A DNA stretch of 64,000 nt, taken from the NCBI GenBank assembly GCA_900545285.1, contig UQYK01000001.1, positions 62,001-126,000 on the forward strand, in the 5' to 3' direction. Below are positions 52,490-62,068 of this stretch, one piece after another. The translations under genes were made by a program, and so were the position numbers. This stretch comes from an uncultured Ruminococcus sp. (GTDB lineage Bacteria; Bacillota; Clostridia; Oscillospirales; Ruminococcaceae). Position 1 is the stretch's first letter; the number at the start of each line of letters is the position of its first letter. The notes below the pieces were generated by a model, which saw nothing but the letters and a program-made list of their open reading frames with translations, ran no database searches and was not told where the DNA came from.

Positions 52490-53584
52490 TCAGTCCATCT
52501 CCTTTCGGGTGTATTCCAGCAGCAGATCCTGCCCCAGATGGGTGATGACCGGTTCTGACAGGAGGATAGCTTCGTCCGGTGTGGTAATGCCCATGCTGCC
52601 AATCGGGGAAAGTCCATCGCCGCCGAACAGCTTTGGTGCTACATAAACCTGTACCAGATCACAGCAGCCTGCCTGCAATGCAGCGGCATGGATGGAAGCG
52701 CCGCCCTCTATGAGGACGCTGTCCAGTCCACGCTGTCCCAGCTGCGCCAGACAGTCCCGGATGGAAACATGGCCACCCAGCAATGCCACTTCCAGTACTG
52801 TAACACCTGCGGCTTCCAGCGCCGCCTTTTTTGTGTGATCCGGTGCATGGCAGAAAATAAGAACCGGTACTTCCTTTGCTGTCTGTACCAGCTGGCATTC
52901 CAGCGGAATGCGCAGATGAGTGTCCAGCACCACCCGTACCGGCTGAGAGGGATTCTCACAGCGGCAGGTGAGCATAGGATTGTCCGCCAGCACCGTGCCG
53001 ATGCCCACGCAGATTGCCGCAGCGCGTTTTCTCGTCTGCTGGACATGCGCACGCGCCGCCGCTCCTGTCACCCATTTGGAAGCGCCGCCGGCACAGGCAA
53101 TTTTGCCATCAGCAGTCATGGCATATTTCAAAATGGTGTAGGGCATCTTGGTCGTGATGTACCGGAAAAAGATGGGGTTCAGCTGATCACAGGCTTCCCG
53201 CAGAAAGTCCGGAATCACTTCGATGCTATGTTCCCGCAGGAACTGAACGCCCTTTCCCGATACCAGGGGATTGGGATCCCGGGAGCCGATAAACACCCGG
53301 CGGATGCCGCTTTCCACCAGCGCCTCTGTGCAGGGCGGCTGCTTGCCATGGTGACAGCATGGCTCCAATGTTACATAAATGGTTGCGCCGGAGGGATCCT
53401 CCGTGCAGTGCTTCAGGGCGTTTCTCTCTGCATGCAGATCTCCGTAATGCGCGTGCCAGCCCTCGCCGATGATGCGGTTGCCCTTGACAATCACAGCGCC
53501 TACCAACGGATTGGGATTGGTAAAGCCGATGCCGCGCTTTGCCAGCTGTATGGCACGCTCCATGTAAAAGGAATGCTCTGTCAT
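52490..53584 (-). CDS. ribD: Bifunctional diaminohydroxyphosphoribosylaminopyrimidine deaminase / reductase
   Basis: A 364-residue enzyme. The N-terminal deaminase domain has the zinc-binding HAERNAL and EPCCHHGKQPPC. The C-terminal reductase domain (from about 150) has MPYTILKYAMTADGKIAC and LIEGGASIHAAAL. It carries out the second and third steps from GTP. The start at 53584 follows CGGAGGTG. First gene of the operon behind the FMN riboswitch. The phosphatase step that follows its product is probably supplied by the HAD gene at the operon's end. Confidence 0.95.
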   Translation of the reverse strand: MTEHSFYMERAIQLAKRGIGFTNPNPLVGAVIVKGNRIIGEGWHAHYGDLHAERNALKHCTEDPSGATIYVTLEPCCHHGKQPPCTEALVESGIRRVFIGSRDPNPLVSGKGVQFLREHSIEVIPDFLREACDQLNPIFFRYITTKMPYTILKYAMTADGKIACAGGASKWVTGAAARAHVQQTRKRAAAICVGIGTVLADNPMLTCRCENPSQPVRVVLDTHLRIPLECQLVQTAKEVPVLIFCHAPDHTKKAALEAAGVTVLEVALLGGHVSIRDCLAQLGQRGLDSVLIEGGASIHAAALQAGCCDLVQVYVAPKLFGGDGLSPIGSMGITTPDEAILLSEPVITHLGQDLLLEYTRKEMD

Positions 53585-53598
53585 GAAAACACCTCCGA

Positions 53599-53639
53599 AA
53601 ATAAAAATTGCCCTGTTATGCCAGACAGCACAACAGGGC
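53599..53639 (-). terminator. Terminator hairpin of the FMN riboswitch expression platform
   Basis: On the minus strand GCCCTGTT pairs with AACAGGGC, followed by AATTTTTATTTT just before the ribD ribosome-binding site. Two GCAGCTGC copies (53648-53655 and 53664-53671) upstream can pair with neighbouring AGCTGC to form an alternative fold. Confidence 0.7.
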
Positions 53640-53715
53640 AGCTTCCAGCAGCTGCTTTTCTGTGCAGCTGCATCTCGTTCTTTTTGTGGGGGAAACACGT
53701 CATTGTTTTGCGTGG

Positions 53716-53842
53716 CTTCTCTCATCCGGACTTTACCGTCGGTTTCGGATTTTCACCGAATCAGCCAGATTTTTTGCTGGCTCGCAGACTGGGGCATTTT
53801 GCCCTTCACTGCCGATTCTGAATTACACAGTACCCTGAAGCT
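53716..53842 (-). promoter_or_regulatory. FMN riboswitch (RFN element)
   Basis: Reading the minus strand, the RFN landmarks appear in order: CTTCAGGG, then GGCAGTGAAGGGC, AGTCTGCGAGCC, GATTCGGTGAAAATCCGAAA, CCGACGGTAAAGTCCGGATG and a GAGAAG end. These are the conserved blocks of the FMN aptamer. FMN binding would favour the downstream terminator and shut off the rib operon. Confidence 0.93.
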
Positions 53843-53848
53843 GTTTTC

Positions 53849-53877
53849 AGTATAGCATGATTCCTGCTGTTTGTCAA
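53849..53877 (-). promoter_or_regulatory. Promoter of the rib operon
   Basis: Minus strand TTGACA (53877-53872), 17-base spacer, TATACT (53854-53849). Transcription would start at about 53842, exactly where the riboswitch begins. Confidence 0.85.
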
Positions 53878-54030
53878 GCGCCTTTTTGCAGGATGAAGAT
53901 TCATAGGAATTTCATCAAAAAAATTTTTTTCTATGCTATAATGTGCTATGATAAAATTATTTTCATTAGTAAGCATCCGCAGAGAATTACGCTCTGCATA
54001 GATACGGATACAGGAAAGGCGTGTTTTGGA

Positions 54031-54729
54031 ATGACGGAAGAACAGGTACGAAAAGTCATTGCCGGCAACCTTGTGCGGTTCCGGAAAGAAATGGGAATGA
54101 CACAGCTGGATTTATCCGAGCGAATCAACTATTCAGATAAGAGTATTTCCAAATGGGAACGGGGAGACGGCATCCCGGATGTGCCGACACTGATGCAGCT
54201 GGCGGAAATTTTCGGCGTTTCTGTCAATGCTTTGCTCTGTCCGCCGGATCTACTGCCGAAAGAACCGGTAGAGCCGGAAAATGACGCAATTTCGGGAAAC
54301 TCTACGGAGAGTAGATTCTCCTGGAAGCACATTTTCATCACACTTTTGTCTGTTGCCGGCGTGTGGCTGGCCGCAATTCTCATGATTTGCCTGTTTCAGT
54401 ATCTGGCACCGGGAATTGCCGGGATATGGGACAGGCGTATTCTCTGCTATGCCCTGACCGGCTCTTTTATTGTGTTCCTGATTTTTTCCAGTCTCTGGTG
54501 GCCGCGGGCGTGGATTTTCCTCTCCATCAGCGGCATGATCTGGGCAGGGGCACTGTCGGTCTTTGTCACATTTTATACCATTCATGGGGCGGCAATCGTG
54601 TTTGCACTGGCTGGCATTCTGGAGCTTCCGGTGCTGGTGTGCTATTTCTGGCGGTGTGCGGCAGAGCATCGATGGCTGATTCCTTATCCGATTCCCCGGC
54701 AAGAAAAAAATAAGTTCCAGTTCAAATGA
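54031..54729 (+). CDS. XRE-family regulator with membrane domain
   Basis: A 232-residue protein. The N-terminal XRE helix-turn-helix covers about residues 10-65 (LVRFRKEMGMTQLDLSERIN and ISKWERGDGIPDVPTLMQLA). A short linker is followed by four or so transmembrane helices (from about residue 98 to 210). Such membrane-bound XRE regulators often sense envelope signals. The start at 54031 has AGGAAAGG 11 bases upstream; an upstream in-frame ATG at 53857 lies in the riboswitch promoter region. A TATAAT at 53937-53942 lacks a good -35. A terminator follows, so it is not in the downstream operon. Confidence 0.82.
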   Translation: MTEEQVRKVIAGNLVRFRKEMGMTQLDLSERINYSDKSISKWERGDGIPDVPTLMQLAEIFGVSVNALLCPPDLLPKEPVEPENDAISGNSTESRFSWKHIFITLLSVAGVWLAAILMICLFQYLAPGIAGIWDRRILCYALTGSFIVFLIFSSLWWPRAWIFLSISGMIWAGALSVFVTFYTIHGAAIVFALAGILELPVLVCYFWRCAAEHRWLIPYPIPRQEKNKFQFK

Positions 54730-54732
54730 AAG

Positions 54733-54770
54733 AAAGCAGTGTGTTTGCAGGAAAAACGCGCTGCTTTTTT
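54733..54770 (+). terminator. Terminator of the XRE gene
   Basis: AAAGCAGTGTGTTT (54733-54746) pairs with AAACGCGCTGCTTT (54754-54767, two G-U pairs), then T's. Confidence 0.85.
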
Positions 54771-54833
54771 GTATTCTCCCAACAGTAGAGCGGTTTCTCA
54801 TGGAAATAGGTGGATTCTACGCCAAAATCAGGG

Positions 54834-54900
54834 TATAATAAGGGCACCATCGAAAACCGGAGCGTGTACCATGCGCTTAGAGCCGGTTTCGTGTCTTTTT
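54834..54900 (+). promoter_or_regulatory. Attenuator-like leader in the 337-base gap before the KAS III gene
   Basis: A TATAAT (54834-54839) with only a poor -35 is followed by a hairpin: AAACCGG (54854-54860) with CCGGTTT (54883-54889), inner AGCG/CGCT, and a T-run at 54896-54900. This could be a short RNA or attenuator. The rest of the gap (54901-55066) holds a TTGTC/GACAA palindrome (54982-54994) and otherwise nothing I can name. Confidence 0.4.
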
Positions 54901-55066
54901 CCGCACATCTTTTCGGCAGATTTTGCCGCTGACTGCGTCAAAAATTCTTGCCATACGACAGTATGCCTGTGGATTTTTTCCTTGTCATTGACAAAATCAT
55001 GCTCGCAAATCCGCACACAAAAAGATACAAAACCAGCTCTTAAGACTGAAAGGAGCAAAGCAGACT

Positions 55067-56044
55067 ATGAAAGAACATATGGGAATTCGTCTCTGCGGCA
55101 CAGGCAGCTGTGTCCCGGCGCAGACCGTAACAAATGATGACATGGCGAAAATCGTGGATACCAATGATACATGGATTCGCACCCGGACCGGAATCGAAAA
55201 CCGGCATTTTGCAGACGGGGAGACCAATCTGACAATTACCCGGAAGGCAGCAGAACAGGCCATCGCAATGGCCGGGATTGCCCCGTCCGAAATTGGCGTG
55301 GTTGTTTCGGCCACAATTACAGGAGATACGCTGGTGCCCTCTCTGGCGTGCCTGTTGCAGCGTGACCTGGGACTGCCGGAAACGGTGTTCGCTTTTGATG
55401 TAGGCGCTGCCTGCACCGGCTTCCTGTTTGCGCTGCATACGGCGCGCTCCCTGTTGTGCACTATGCCGGAAAAGAGGTACGCCCTGGTTACCGGCAGTGA
55501 ACTGCTCAGCCGGATTACCAACTTTACAGACCGCAACACTTGTGTACTGTTCGGAGACGGTGCCGGTGCCGCTGTGATTTGCCTGAATCCGGAGACGGCA
55601 TATTATTTTGACTGCGGCGCACAGGGAAATACCGAGGTGCTCTACTGCCCCAGAAATTATGAACTGCCCAATCCCTTTGCCCAGAATCCATCAGAACCGG
55701 AACAGCAGCAGGTGCATATGGAGGGCAGAGCGGTTTACACATTTGCCGTGCAGGCCATTGCCGGCAGCATTCGGCGGACGGCAGAGCAGGCCGGGGGCTT
55801 CCCGGATCACTATATCTGTCACCAGGCCAATGCCCGGATTATTCAGACAGCCGCCAAGCAGCTGAAGGAGCCGCTGGAGAAGTTCTTCCTGGATATTGAG
55901 AAATACGGGAACACCTCCGCCGCCTCTATTCCGCTGGCATTGGATGACTGTGTCCGCAGCGGCAAAATCCACCGGGGCGAAACGCTGATGCTCTCTGGAT
56001 TCGGCGGCGGTCTGAGCTATGGAACCGCCTATTTCACGTTTTAA
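55067..56044 (+). CDS. 3-Oxoacyl-ACP synthase III (FabH-like)
   Basis: A 325-residue KAS III. The active-site triad is intact: C116 in VGAACTGFLFAL, His in ICHQANARII and Asn in GNTSAASIPL. FabH starts fatty-acid chains by condensing an acyl-CoA with malonyl-ACP; related enzymes make pyrones, quinolones or olefin precursors. No other fatty-acid genes, such as acpP or fabD, are near; the only partner is the AMP-binding ligase 20 bases downstream. That pairing suggests a dedicated pathway, though a housekeeping FabH is possible. AAAGGAGC lies upstream of the start. Confidence 0.85.
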   Translation: MKEHMGIRLCGTGSCVPAQTVTNDDMAKIVDTNDTWIRTRTGIENRHFADGETNLTITRKAAEQAIAMAGIAPSEIGVVVSATITGDTLVPSLACLLQRDLGLPETVFAFDVGAACTGFLFALHTARSLLCTMPEKRYALVTGSELLSRITNFTDRNTCVLFGDGAGAAVICLNPETAYYFDCGAQGNTEVLYCPRNYELPNPFAQNPSEPEQQQVHMEGRAVYTFAVQAIAGSIRRTAEQAGGFPDHYICHQANARIIQTAAKQLKEPLEKFFLDIEKYGNTSAASIPLALDDCVRSGKIHRGETLMLSGFGGGLSYGTAYFTF

Positions 56045-56064
56045 AAAGCAGGAGGAAGCACATC

Positions 56065-57921
56065 ATGTATCACAATGAAACTGGAGAAAAAACAGTATTT
56101 TCTGTTCGGAAAAGTCAAGGCCGAAGCCGTATGCAGGTGCATGAAGCAGCGGCACTGCGTGAAATCCGGCAGCTGGTGCTGGCGGCGGAGCAAAAGGAAA
56201 CGGAAAATGGAAAGGTCTCCCTGGAGCGCGCCATACAGCACCTGGGAGCATTCCTACAGGAAATCCAGAAAAGCCGGCTTCAGGATGATACCCAGCGCGC
56301 CCTGGATTCCTTCCGGACGCAGTTTGAGACAGAATATACGTGGCACAACGGCTTTCTGCGGAATGTGATGCGGTTTGGCACACGCACAGCCCTTCTGGAT
56401 CCGGAAACCGGCTGTGCCTGGACATATGCACAGCTGAATGCAGAGGCAAATCGCTTTGCCAATGCCCTGCTGCGCGCCGGCATGCGGCAGGGAGATGTCC
56501 TGATGGTGCAGCTTCACAATTGCCCGGAGTTTGTCTTTGCGTACCTGGCATGTCATAAAATCGGCATGGTGTTCAGTCCGATTAACTTTCGTCTGTCTGC
56601 CAAGGAAATTGCGGAATGCATGAATAACAGCCGCCCGAAGCTGTTTTTGCTGGAACCGGACATGCAGCCGGAGGTTGCCAATGCGCTGTTCTGCACCGTG
56701 CATGCGCCCCGGATTTTGCTGACAACTGCTGCGGAAAGAGAGAATTCCTACAGCCGCTTTGTCCGGGACAGCAGCGATGAGGAGCCGGTGACTCCCTGGA
56801 AAAATTCCATCTATACAGAGACACTGCGACTGTTTACCTCCGGTACCACCGGACGGCAGAAGAGCGTCTGCATTACCAGCATTAACGAGGTGCTCTCGGC
56901 GCACGATGTGATGATGCACTTTCCGTTCTTTGCCGGAGACTGCTCCATGAACACAACGCCGTGGTTTCATCGGGGCGGCCTGCATGCCGGCGGCATTACG
57001 CCAACGCTGTACGCCGGCGGCACAGTCTGCATCATGCGGAAATTCCAGGCGGAAAAGGCGCTGGATTATGTGGAGCAGTACGGACTGACCTTTCTCATCG
57101 GCGTGCCCAATGTACTGGAACTGCTGGCGGAAGAGCAGCTGCGGAAGCCCCGGAATCTACGGGCACTCCGCGGCATTGTCACCATGGGCAGCCCGCTGGA
57201 AAAATCCTCCTGCATCCGGTATCAGGAGATTCTGACCAAGCGTATTTTTAACGGATACGGCACAACAGAAACCTTCTGGAACACCTTCCTGCGGCCGGAC
57301 GATCTGCCGGAAATGGCCGGCAGTGCCGGACGTGCCTGCACCGATGATGATGTACGGGTTGTGAAAGTCTATGAGGATCGCGCGGCAGACCCGGAGGATC
57401 TGGCAGAGACAGACGGAAAAGAAGTGGGGGAGATTATCATTCGCTCCAGCGCGAAGTCTGCCGGATTCTACTATGGAAATGATGCCGAAACCCGAAAGCG
57501 GTTTCGGAACGGCTTCTTTTACACCAACGATCTGGCAACCTGGGATGAGAACCACTTTTTCCGGATTGTGGGGCGAAAGGACGATATGATTATTTCCGGG
57601 GGCGAAAATATCTATCCCACTGAGGTGGAGGAGGCACTGAACCTGCATCCCCTGGTGGCAGACTGTATGGTGACAGCTGTCCCGGATGCAAAACGGGGCG
57701 AAATTGTAACTGCCTATGTCGTGCCTAAGGAGGATACTCTGACGGCGGCGCAGCTGGATGCTTACTGCAAGCAAAGCCCTCTGCTTGCCAATTATAAGCG
57801 CCCCCGGCTGTATCGATTTGTGGAGACGCTCCCCCGGAATGCCACCGGAAAGAAGCTGCACTGTGTCATGAAACAGCTGGCGCAGGCCGATGCAGAAAAG
57901 GAATTGCTGATTCGTGCCTGA
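56065..57921 (+). CDS. AMP-dependent acyl-CoA/acyl-ACP synthetase family protein
   Basis: A 618-residue ANL-family ligase. The P-loop LFTSGTTGRQKSV is near residue 255. Further motifs are FNGYGTTETFW and GRKDDMIISGGENIYPTEVE, then the C-terminal catalytic Lys region NATGKKLH. The first ~100 residues are a charged helical extension not seen in standard acyl-CoA ligases. It activates a carboxylic acid as acyl-AMP. Its downstream overlap is nil, but it lies 20 bases after the KAS III gene with AGGAGG, so the two are surely co-expressed. The substrate is unknown. Confidence 0.85.
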   Translation: MYHNETGEKTVFSVRKSQGRSRMQVHEAAALREIRQLVLAAEQKETENGKVSLERAIQHLGAFLQEIQKSRLQDDTQRALDSFRTQFETEYTWHNGFLRNVMRFGTRTALLDPETGCAWTYAQLNAEANRFANALLRAGMRQGDVLMVQLHNCPEFVFAYLACHKIGMVFSPINFRLSAKEIAECMNNSRPKLFLLEPDMQPEVANALFCTVHAPRILLTTAAERENSYSRFVRDSSDEEPVTPWKNSIYTETLRLFTSGTTGRQKSVCITSINEVLSAHDVMMHFPFFAGDCSMNTTPWFHRGGLHAGGITPTLYAGGTVCIMRKFQAEKALDYVEQYGLTFLIGVPNVLELLAEEQLRKPRNLRALRGIVTMGSPLEKSSCIRYQEILTKRIFNGYGTTETFWNTFLRPDDLPEMAGSAGRACTDDDVRVVKVYEDRAADPEDLAETDGKEVGEIIIRSSAKSAGFYYGNDAETRKRFRNGFFYTNDLATWDENHFFRIVGRKDDMIISGGENIYPTEVEEALNLHPLVADCMVTAVPDAKRGEIVTAYVVPKEDTLTAAQLDAYCKQSPLLANYKRPRLYRFVETLPRNATGKKLHCVMKQLAQADAEKELLIRA

Positions 57922-57937
57922 ACCAGCAGAACGCTGG

Positions 57938-57977
57938 AAAATGCCCGGAAATTCGCTGTGAATTCCCGGGCATTTTT
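57938..57977 (+). terminator. Terminator of the KAS III-ligase operon
   Basis: Arms 57938-57954 and 57960-57976 form a 17-bp stem with one mismatch (AAAATGCCCGG with CCGGGCATTTT at the base), ending in T's. Confidence 0.92.
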
Positions 57978-58047
57978 ACTGTCGCTTTTTGCAATGCGCT
58001 TTCTTTGGAACAAAACGAGGGTTTTGTGGAAAACCCATTATTTTCAG

Positions 58048-58076
58048 TTGCTTTTTTGAAGAATATATGTTATAAT
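58048..58076 (+). promoter_or_regulatory. Promoter of the P-loop ATPase/2-oxoacid oxidoreductase genes
   Basis: TTGCTT (58048-58053), 17-base spacer, TATAAT (58071-58076) with an upstream TG at the extended -10 position. Confidence 0.7.
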
Positions 58077-58120
58077 AAAACAGAAACAGAAGTGTAAAAC
58101 GCTTGCGGAAAGGAACTTTT

Positions 58121-58777
58121 ATGAAGAAGATTACCATTATAACGGGACACTATGGCTCCGGAAAGACTAATCTGGCTGTAAACCTGGCGCTTCAGCTGGC
58201 GGATGCCGGGGAGAAGGTAACGATTGTGGATTTTGATATTGTCAATCCCTACTTCCGCACCGCGGATTTTGCAAAGCTGTTTGCAGAACACGGCGTAACG
58301 CTGGCGGCTTCCATGTACGCCAATACCAGCCTGGATATTCCGGCAATCTCCTTTGATATGGAGCGCATGGCGTATGAGCCGGGCTATCTGATCGTAGACG
58401 TGGGCGGCGATGATGCCGGCGCCATTGGTCTGGGACGATACGCCGAAGGATTTGCGGCCTATGCCCCGGATCAGCTGGACATGTGGTATGTGGTAAACCG
58501 TTACCGCTATCTCACCGAAGAGCCGCAGGAAACGCTGGAGCTGATGTATGAGATCGAGGCAGTTTCCCGGATGCGCCATACCGGCATTGTAAACAATTCC
58601 AATCTGGGTCGGGAAACCACTGCGGAGACAATCTTGCAGGCAATGCCCTATGCGGAAGAAATTGCAAAGCAGGCAAAGCTGCCTCTGGTAGGAACCACAT
58701 ACCGGAAGGATCTGACAGTTTCCGTCCCGGACGGTATGCCGGTAGAGGTGTTTGTCAAGCCCGTGTGGGAAGAATAA
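58121..58777 (+). CDS. P-loop ATPase of the ParA/MinD/CobQ type beside the kor genes
   Basis: A 218-residue protein with the deviant Walker A GHYGSGKTNLAVNLALQLAD at about residues 9-28 and IVDFDIVNPYFRTADF (switch I) after it; a YLIVDVGGDDAG Walker B-like motif follows. Such proteins belong to the SIMIBI class. It precedes a ferredoxin gene and the 2-oxoacid:ferredoxin oxidoreductase subunits, which is a recurring arrangement in clostridia. A role in assembly or metal-cluster insertion is plausible but unproved. The start at 58121 follows AAAGGAA. Confidence 0.75.
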   Translation: MKKITIITGHYGSGKTNLAVNLALQLADAGEKVTIVDFDIVNPYFRTADFAKLFAEHGVTLAASMYANTSLDIPAISFDMERMAYEPGYLIVDVGGDDAGAIGLGRYAEGFAAYAPDQLDMWYVVNRYRYLTEEPQETLELMYEIEAVSRMRHTGIVNNSNLGRETTAETILQAMPYAEEIAKQAKLPLVGTTYRKDLTVSVPDGMPVEVFVKPVWEE

Positions 58778-58846
58778 AACTGCATGCACGCGTTACGGTG
58801 CAAATTCGGCAGCAAAAAAGGCAATCCGCAGAAAGGAGTGAGGAAG

Positions 58847-59053
58847 ATGGAGAAAATGCAGGTTCGTTTTGAGCGCTGTAAAGGGTGCGGCCTTTGCGTG
58901 ACAGTCTGTCCCAAGAAGATCGTTGCCCTGCAGAAAGAACACCGGAATGAAAAAGGATATTTCACTGCAGTCTGTACCGACCAGGATGCATGCATCAGCT
59001 GTGCAATGTGTGCATCGATTTGTCCGGACTGTGCAATTACCATTCAGAAATAA
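58847..59053 (+). CDS. korD: 2[4Fe-4S] ferredoxin, delta subunit of the 2-oxoacid oxidoreductase
   Basis: A 68-residue protein with two ferredoxin cluster motifs: CKGCGLCVTVCP and, after an insertion, CISCAMCASICP. It starts at ATG 58847 behind AAAGGAGTGAGG. It lies 24 bases before korA and would carry electrons from the oxidoreductase to soluble ferredoxin. The usual name in annotation is KorD or 4Fe-4S binding subunit. Confidence 0.88.
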   Translation: MEKMQVRFERCKGCGLCVTVCPKKIVALQKEHRNEKGYFTAVCTDQDACISCAMCASICPDCAITIQK

Positions 59054-59077
59054 AAACGGAAAGAAGGTTCATATCCA

Positions 59078-60138
59078 ATGGAAAGAAGTCTGATGAAGGG
59101 CAATGAAGCATTGGCAGAAGCAGCAATTCGTGCCGGCTGTAAATGCTTTTTTGGCTATCCGATTACACCGCAGACAGAACTGTCTGCGTATATGGCAAAG
59201 CGTATGGAAAAGTCCGGCGGCGTCTTTTTGCAGGCAGAGTCGGAAATCGCAGCCATTAACATGGTGCTGGGTGCTGCATCTACCGGTGTCCGCGCCATGA
59301 CCTCCTCCTCGTCTCCCGGAGTTTCCCTGAAGGCAGAGGGCATCTCCTACATGGCAGGTTCTGACCTGCCGGGGCTGATCATCAACGTACAGCGTGGCGG
59401 TCCGGGTCTGGGCTCGATCCAGCCGGCACAGTCTGACTACAATCAGGCGACCCACGCCATGGGACACGGTGATTTTCATATTCTGGTATATGCACCATGT
59501 TCCGTACAGGAAATGGTGGACACCGTGACGCTGGCATTCGACAAGGCTGACCAGTACCGCATGCCGGCAATGATTCTGGCAGACGGTCTGTTGGGACAGA
59601 TGATGGAACCGGTTACATTCCCGGAACCCCGTACCACACTGCCGGACAAGTCCGACTGGGCTGCAAACGGTCACGGCAACAAGCGGGAACACCATATCAT
59701 CAACTCTCTGTATCTGGACGCACCGCTGCTGGAGGCAAAGGTACAGGAACGGTTCAAGCGTTACGCCATTATTGAAGAAACCGAAACCGATGCAGAACTG
59801 TACTGCTGTGACGATGCAGAAATCGTAGTTACAGCTTACGGCGCATCGGCGCGTGTGTCCAAGTCTGCCGTTACGGCTGCGCGCCGCAAGGGTATCAAGG
59901 CCGGTCTGTGCCGTCCCAAGACACTGTGGCCGTTCCCGAAAAAGGAACTGTGTGAGGCAACCAAGCATGCTTCTCATATCCTGGATGTAGAAATGTCCAT
60001 GGGACAGATGATTGATGACGTTCGTCTGGCAACACAGTGCCGTCTGCCGGTATCGTTCTTCGGCAGAACCGGCGGCGTGATTCCGACTCCGGCAGAAGTG
60101 CTGGCGGAGATTGAAAAACTGGCAGGAGGTGCAGAATA

Positions 60139-60139
<1 letters not shown>
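59078..60139 (+). CDS. korA: 2-Oxoacid:ferredoxin oxidoreductase, alpha subunit (KorA/VorB type)
   Basis: A 353-residue subunit. It starts MERSLMKGNEALAEAAIRAG with the CKCFFGYPITPQTEL motif and carries SSSPGVSLKAEGISYMAGSD and VQRGGPGLGSIQPAQSDYNQ, typical of the alpha subunit of the three-subunit-plus-ferredoxin group. With beta and gamma it oxidatively decarboxylates a 2-oxoacid (2-oxoglutarate or a branched-chain oxoacid) to the acyl-CoA, reducing ferredoxin. The substrate cannot be told by eye. Its stop shares a base with korB. Confidence 0.9.
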
Positions 60140-60893
<754 letters not shown>

Positions 60894-60897
<4 letters not shown>

Positions 60898-61430
60898 CAA
60901 CTGAAATTATTCTGGCTGGATTCGGCGGACAGGGCATCCTGTTTGCCGGAAAGATTCTGGCATACTGCGGCCTGATTGCCGGCAAGGAACTGAGCTGGCT
61001 GCCATCCTATGGCCCGGAAATGCGCGGCGGTACGGCAAACTGCTCCGTGTGCATTTCAGATGAGCCGATCGGTTCTCCTTTGGTCACAACACCGGATTAT
61101 CTCATCGCCATGAACGGCCCGTCCTACAAAAAGTTTATTGATGCGGTAAAGCCAGGCGGTCTGGTGCTGTTCGACAATTCTATCGTAGAAGAAACCTGCG
61201 AGAGAACAGACATTACTGCCATTTCTCTGCCGGCCACCGATCTTGCAACAGATGCAGGACTGAACGGCGCAGCAAACATGGTGCTCCTGGGCAGAATGCT
61301 GGCAGAAACCAATCTGTTTGATATGGATACTGTAAAGCAGGCAATGGAAAAATGCATTCCTCCGAAGCGTGCCCATTTGATTGAGGCAAACCTCAAGGCA
61401 ATCGCTCTGGGAATGGCACAAAAGGCATAA
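60894..61430 (+). CDS. korC: 2-Oxoacid:ferredoxin oxidoreductase, gamma subunit
   Basis: A 178-residue subunit with the N-terminal LAGFGGQGILFAGKILAYCG and the SYGPEMRGGTANCSVCISD motif, both diagnostic of the gamma subunit. It completes the korDABC cluster begun at 58.8 kb. It overlaps korB by 4 bases and is followed by a strong terminator. Confidence 0.93.
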
Positions 61431-61464
61431 GGCCATATCTATTGCACGTTCCAAAATATTGTTA

Positions 61465-61511
61465 AAAACGCAGCCGGGACTCTCCGAATCAGAGAATCCC
61501 GGCTGCGTTTT
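61465..61511 (+). terminator. Terminator of the korDABC cluster
   Basis: AAAACGCAGCCGGGA (61465-61479) pairs with TCCCGGCTGCGTTTT (61497-61511), with inner CTCT/AGAG pairing. Confidence 0.95.
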
Positions 61512-61567
61512 GCGTGTTGTATGGCATTCAAAATTCGTCCTATATGGGACAGATTTTGAGAAGAGGG

Positions 61568-62068
61568 CTATTGGAGGTTATCCCAGCTGGCGTTTCCGCC
61601 GGCAGATACGGTGGCATAGGCAGACAGAGCGAGAAAGGCATCATTGATGCCGATGGCGTGATCCTGGTCAACGTCTCCTTTTTCGTAGGGAATGCCGGCT
61701 GTCCGGCCGTCTGCCGGGAACAGGGTGTTGCTGTGGATATAGTCATCCTTGCTGATTTCTGTGCCGTCTGCATCATAAAGTGTGATGCAATAGCTGTCCC
61801 CGAAGTCTGAGACCTAGCCGGCAGTTAGGCTGATTTGCAGTGTGCCGTCCTCCGGCAGGGTGATCTTGTAATAATCCACATCGCCCTTTGTGGAAATCTC
61901 CCCGGAAACTGCCGTGTTCAGGGGCATTTCCTCTGCCGCGGCAATGGTGTCATTTTCTCCGGTGATGTCTGTATCCTCTGCTGCCGCGGAAAAGGGAGTG
62001 GTCAGACAGCTGATGCAGAGCATCCCGGCAAAAGCTGCGGCAAAACGTTTTTGTTTGCTGGTTTTCAT
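61568..62068 (-). pseudogene. Secreted PPC-domain/dockerin-like gene interrupted by an in-frame TAG
   Basis: Starts at ATG 62068 (AAAGGA upstream) with a signal peptide (AAAFAGMLCISCLTTPFSAAA). A PPC-type beta domain follows (AVSGEISTKGDVDYYKITLP). A TAG codon at 61816-61814 stops it at residue 84, but the same frame continues with SDFGDSYCITLYDADGTEIS, the rest of the PPC domain. It then has a dockerin-like repeat, GDVDQDHAIGINDAFLALSA, and ends at 61568. Without the TAG it would be a ~166-residue secreted protein. I read it as a recent nonsense pseudogene; a sequencing error or suppression are alternatives. A TG-TATACT -10 lies upstream. Confidence 0.7.

Noticed and set aside
54031..57921. 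Ole-type long-chain olefin cluster
   Set aside because: Only OleA- and OleC-like family members are present; OleB and OleD are missing and the assignment would go beyond the motifs.
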